A stretch of DNA of 6,554 bases, taken from Clostridia bacterium (GTDB taxonomy: Bacteria > Bacillota > Clostridia > Oscillospirales > CAG-272). Positions within the stretch are counted from its first letter, which is position 1. Each line of letters begins with the position of its first letter. The stretch covers positions 1-6,554 of the forward strand of contig JAGCYR010000060.1 in assembly GCA_017960705.1 (NCBI GenBank), written 5' to 3'. Positions 4,820 to 6,554 of this stretch are shown piece after piece. The position numbers and the translations under genes are program-made. The notes under the pieces were generated by a model. It did no database searches and was not told the origin of the DNA. It saw only the letters and a program-made list of their open reading frames with translations.

Positions 4820-5287
4820 TTGTATAAGAATGACGAAACCAAAACGCTCTCCGACCTCCCCGAACTGACGCGGGGGCTGCTCTCGGGGGAGACCGACGAG
4901 ATCGCCGTGATGGCAAACGCCTCCGCCCTGATCTTTGATCTTGTGCCCGATCTGAACTGGGCGGGTTTCTACCGTTCTTCGGGGGAAGGGCTGATCTTGG
5001 GGCCTTTCCAGGGCAAGCCCGCGTGCGTACGCATCGCCCCGGGGCGCGGGGTCTGCGGGCGGGCGTTTGAGAGTGGCGAGCCGATCGTCGTTCCCGACGT
5101 TCACGCCTTCCCCGACCATATCGCCTGTGATTCCGCGTCGGCGTCGGAGATGGTCGTCCCGATCCGCCGCAAAGACGGAACGCCCCTCGGCGTGCTGGAT
5201 CTTGACAGTCCGACGCCGGACAGATTCGCCACGATCCGGGAGATCATCCTGTCGACCGCCCGCGAGATCGAGTATGCGCTCGGATAA
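4820..5287 (+). CDS. msrC: Free methionine-(R)-sulfoxide reductase (GAF domain)
   Basis: This 155-residue single GAF-domain protein is the enzyme fRMsr (EC 1.8.4.14). It reduces free L-methionine (R)-sulfoxide to methionine, with electrons from thioredoxin, in the cytoplasm; it does not act on protein-bound methionine. The family signature is plain: LNWAGFYR (45-52), LGPFQGKPACVRIAPGRGVCG (60-80), VPDVHAFPDHIACDSAS (91-107) and SEMVVPI. The three redox cysteines are present as Cys69, Cys79 and Cys103, the last being the catalytic one by comparison with the E. coli enzyme. Length matches the family. It starts at TTG behind a perfect AAAGGAGG. It is 69 bases after the small cysteine protein gene and 15 before the methyltransferase gene, hence cotranscribed. 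Its presence suggests the host meets oxidative stress, though nothing in the promoter shows stress control. Confidence 0.95.
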   Translation: MYKNDETKTLSDLPELTRGLLSGETDEIAVMANASALIFDLVPDLNWAGFYRSSGEGLILGPFQGKPACVRIAPGRGVCGRAFESGEPIVVPDVHAFPDHIACDSASASEMVVPIRRKDGTPLGVLDLDSPTPDRFATIREIILSTAREIEYALG

Positions 5288-5294
5288 AAGGAGG
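5286..5294 (+). promoter_or_regulatory. Ribosome binding site overlapping the msrC stop codon
   Basis: AAAAGGAGG begins within the TAA stop of msrC (5285-5287) and stands 8 bases before ATG 5303. This favours ATG 5303 over an in-frame TTG at 5297, and suggests translational coupling of the two genes. Confidence 0.8.
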
Positions 5295-5302
5295 ATTTGC
5301 CA

Positions 5303-5896
5303 ATGACAAACAACGACACGCTGAACTGGTATCGGGAAAACGCGGAAGAGTTCATCACGCGTACCGAGACCGTGGATATGTCGGCGCTCTACGACGCGTT
5401 CCTATCGCACGTGTCCGCCGGTGGACGCGTTATGGATCTCGGCTGCGGCGCCGGCAACGCGGCTCTGCACTTTTCAAAGAAGGGGTACGACGTTCTGGCG
5501 GTGGACGGATGTCCGGAACTGTGCGAACATACCCATCGGCGCGTCGGATGCCCGGTACGTGTCCTCCGCTTTGACGAACTCGATTACGAGAACGCGTTCG
5601 ACGGCGTTTGGGCGTGCGCCTCTCTTTTGCACCTCCGGATGAACGAACTGCCCCGCGTGCTTCGTTTGATCCGCCGTTCCCTGAAATCCGGCGGCATTTT
5701 CTACGCGTCCTTCAAGTACGGAGAAACCGAGCGGGACAAAAACGGAAGAGTTTTTTCCGATATGACGGAATCTTCCCTTCGCCGCTTGATCGACGATGCG
5801 GGGGGCTTCCGGGACGTCTCGCTGTGGACGACCGGCGACGCCCGTCCCGACAGAGCGGACGAGAAGTGGGTCAATCTGCTCTGCCGCGCCGACTGA
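5303..5896 (+). CDS. Class I SAM-dependent methyltransferase
   Basis: A 197-residue soluble methyltransferase. Motif I, VMDLGCGAGN (residues 43-52), binds S-adenosylmethionine; Asp68 (VLAVDG) at the end of strand 2 should hold the ribose hydroxyls; FDGVWACASLLH (99-110) is the motif IV region; LIRRSLKSGGIFYASFK (122-138) is the typical motif VI/VII area of TehB/UbiE-like enzymes. The length matches small Clostridial methyltransferases of this type. The acceptor, whether a small molecule, RNA or protein, cannot be read from sequence. No membrane segment or extra domain is seen. ATG 5303 is fixed by the Shine-Dalgarno site overlapping the msrC stop. Last gene of the operon, followed 27 bases later by a hairpin shared with convergent trpB. 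Any link with methionine repair by msrC (methionine to SAM to methyl donor) is speculation. Confidence 0.9.
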   Translation: MTNNDTLNWYRENAEEFITRTETVDMSALYDAFLSHVSAGGRVMDLGCGAGNAALHFSKKGYDVLAVDGCPELCEHTHRRVGCPVRVLRFDELDYENAFDGVWACASLLHLRMNELPRVLRLIRRSLKSGGIFYASFKYGETERDKNGRVFSDMTESSLRRLIDDAGGFRDVSLWTTGDARPDRADEKWVNLLCRAD

Positions 5897-5923
5897 TCAT
5901 AGATCCTTCACCGAAAAAAACAA

Positions 5924-5959
5924 AAACCCCCTTGCGTGCGAATACATGCAAGGGGGTTT
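5924..5959 (-). terminator. Terminator between the convergent operon and trpB
   Basis: AAACCCCCTTGC (5924-5935) pairs perfectly with GCAAGGGGGTTT (5948-5959); G5936-T5947, T5937-A5946 and G5938-C5945 extend it to 15 pairs with a 6-base loop. Read on the minus strand it is followed by TTGTTTTTTTCGG with the stem itself ending in T's, making it a strong rho-independent terminator for trpB. Read on the plus strand only TTTCG follows, so it also ends the operon but less strongly. Confidence 0.88.
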
Positions 5960-5979
5960 CGTATAAGTTGTTCCGGGGA

Positions 5980-6554
5980 TCAACCGATCTTCGGCAGTTT
6001 CGCGCGGAAGGCGGCGAGTTCGTCGTCGGTCGGGATATAGTCGTCCATCTTGCCCTCGTGGAACTTCTCGTAGGCGACCATATCGAAGTAGCCGGTGCCG
6101 GTCAGACCGAAGACGATGGTCTTCTCCTCGCCGGTCTCTTTGCACTTCAGCGCCTCGTCGATCGCGACGCGGATGGCGTGCGAGCTTTCGGGAGCGGGCA
6201 GGATGCCCTCGACGCGGGCGAAGAGCTCCGCCGCCTCGAAGACGTCGGTCTGCTTGACCGAGGTCGCCTCCATCAGACCGTCGTCGTAGAGCTGCGAAAG
6301 GATCGAGCTCATACCGTGTTAGCGCAGACCGCCGGCATGGTTCGGGGACGGAATGAAGTCGGAGCCCAGCGTATACATATTCGCGAGCGGGCAGACCATG
6401 CCGGTATCGCAGAAGTCGTAGGCGTAGACGCCGCGGGTGAAGCTCGGGCAGGACGCCGGCTCGACCGCGATGATGCGGTAGTCGGCTTCGCCGCGCAGTT
6501 TCTCGCCCATAAACGGAGCGATCAGCCCTCCGAGGTTGGATCCGCCGCCGGCAC
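5980..6554 (-). pseudogene. trpB: TrpB2-type tryptophan synthase beta chain, C-terminal part, with internal stop
   Basis: The reading frame enters from the right edge and ends at TGA 5980-5982; about 190 codons are visible. Tryptophan synthase beta joins indole and serine, using pyridoxal phosphate, to make tryptophan. The visible part begins AGGGSNLGGLIAPFM, the glycine loop (6535-6549) that grips the cofactor phosphate, and continues through SPNHAGGLR, FEAAELFARVEGILPAPESSHA and GLTGTGYFDMVAYEKF, as in the longer TrpB2 group (often above 430 residues). In the middle, TAA at 6319-6321 stands where TrpB has Tyr in the motif AGGLRYHGM; the frame on both sides is otherwise intact and well conserved. 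So this is one gene with a nonsense change, not two genes. Either it is a recent pseudogene, or the base is a sequencing or assembly error (TAC to TAA). No ribosome site precedes the ATG at 6310-6312 that could restart translation. Confidence 0.82.

Noticed and set aside
5980..6510. Two separate small genes (5980-6312 and 6319-6510, minus)
   Set aside because: Together they read as one continuous TrpB C-terminal half in a single frame, broken only by the TAA; neither piece has its own ribosome site.

Overview
This window looks like a piece of a fairly GC-rich Clostridia-type Firmicutes chromosome. The grounds are the strong AAAGGAGG-type Shine-Dalgarno sites, TTG and GTG starts, sigma-A promoters with 17-bp spacers (TTGCAA/TATACT, TTGCAA/TATAAT), a tRNA with encoded CCA, and the protein families present (DUF1846, a small HD-domain protein, free-methionine sulfoxide reductase, a TrpB2-type tryptophan synthase beta chain). 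The species cannot be named. No phage, insertion sequence, CRISPR array or defence system is visible; this is mostly housekeeping-type chromosome.

Layout. Positions 1-195 hold no gene, only a perfect hairpin. A terminator (196-225) ends a minus-strand DUF1846 gene (242-1723), which has its own promoter at 1779-1807. Next comes a long stretch without a gene (about 1808-2572), strikingly pyrimidine-rich on the + strand and containing two short tandem repeats. A sigma-A promoter (2573-2601) then drives tRNA-Arg(CCG) (2624-2700), followed at once by a perfect 15-bp hairpin (2701-2740). About 240 bases of dense hairpins follow, ending in a second terminator that shares a 22-base core with the first.

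A near-consensus promoter (3052-3080) starts a five-gene plus-strand operon: HD-domain phosphohydrolase (3114-3680), short-chain dehydrogenase with a GTG start (3717-4436), a 71-aa protein with a four-cysteine cluster (4535-4750), free methionine-(R)-sulfoxide reductase with a TTG start (4820-5287), and a class I SAM-dependent methyltransferase (5303-5896). The genes are 15 to 98 bases apart, with a strong Shine-Dalgarno site before each. A hairpin at 5924-5959 lies between this operon and a convergent minus-strand trpB (5980 to beyond the right edge).

How the genes relate. Only msrC has a firm biochemical role (repair of oxidised free methionine). The SDR, HD and methyltransferase proteins have clear folds but unknown substrates, so no common pathway can be claimed. 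The points most worth a second look are an in-frame TAA in trpB exactly where the conserved Tyr of the RYHG motif should be; a mirror-image copy of the tRNA 3' end on the far side of the tRNA's hairpin, within a heavily structured region of possible RNA; the small four-cysteine protein; and a C-C mismatch in the tRNA D-stem.
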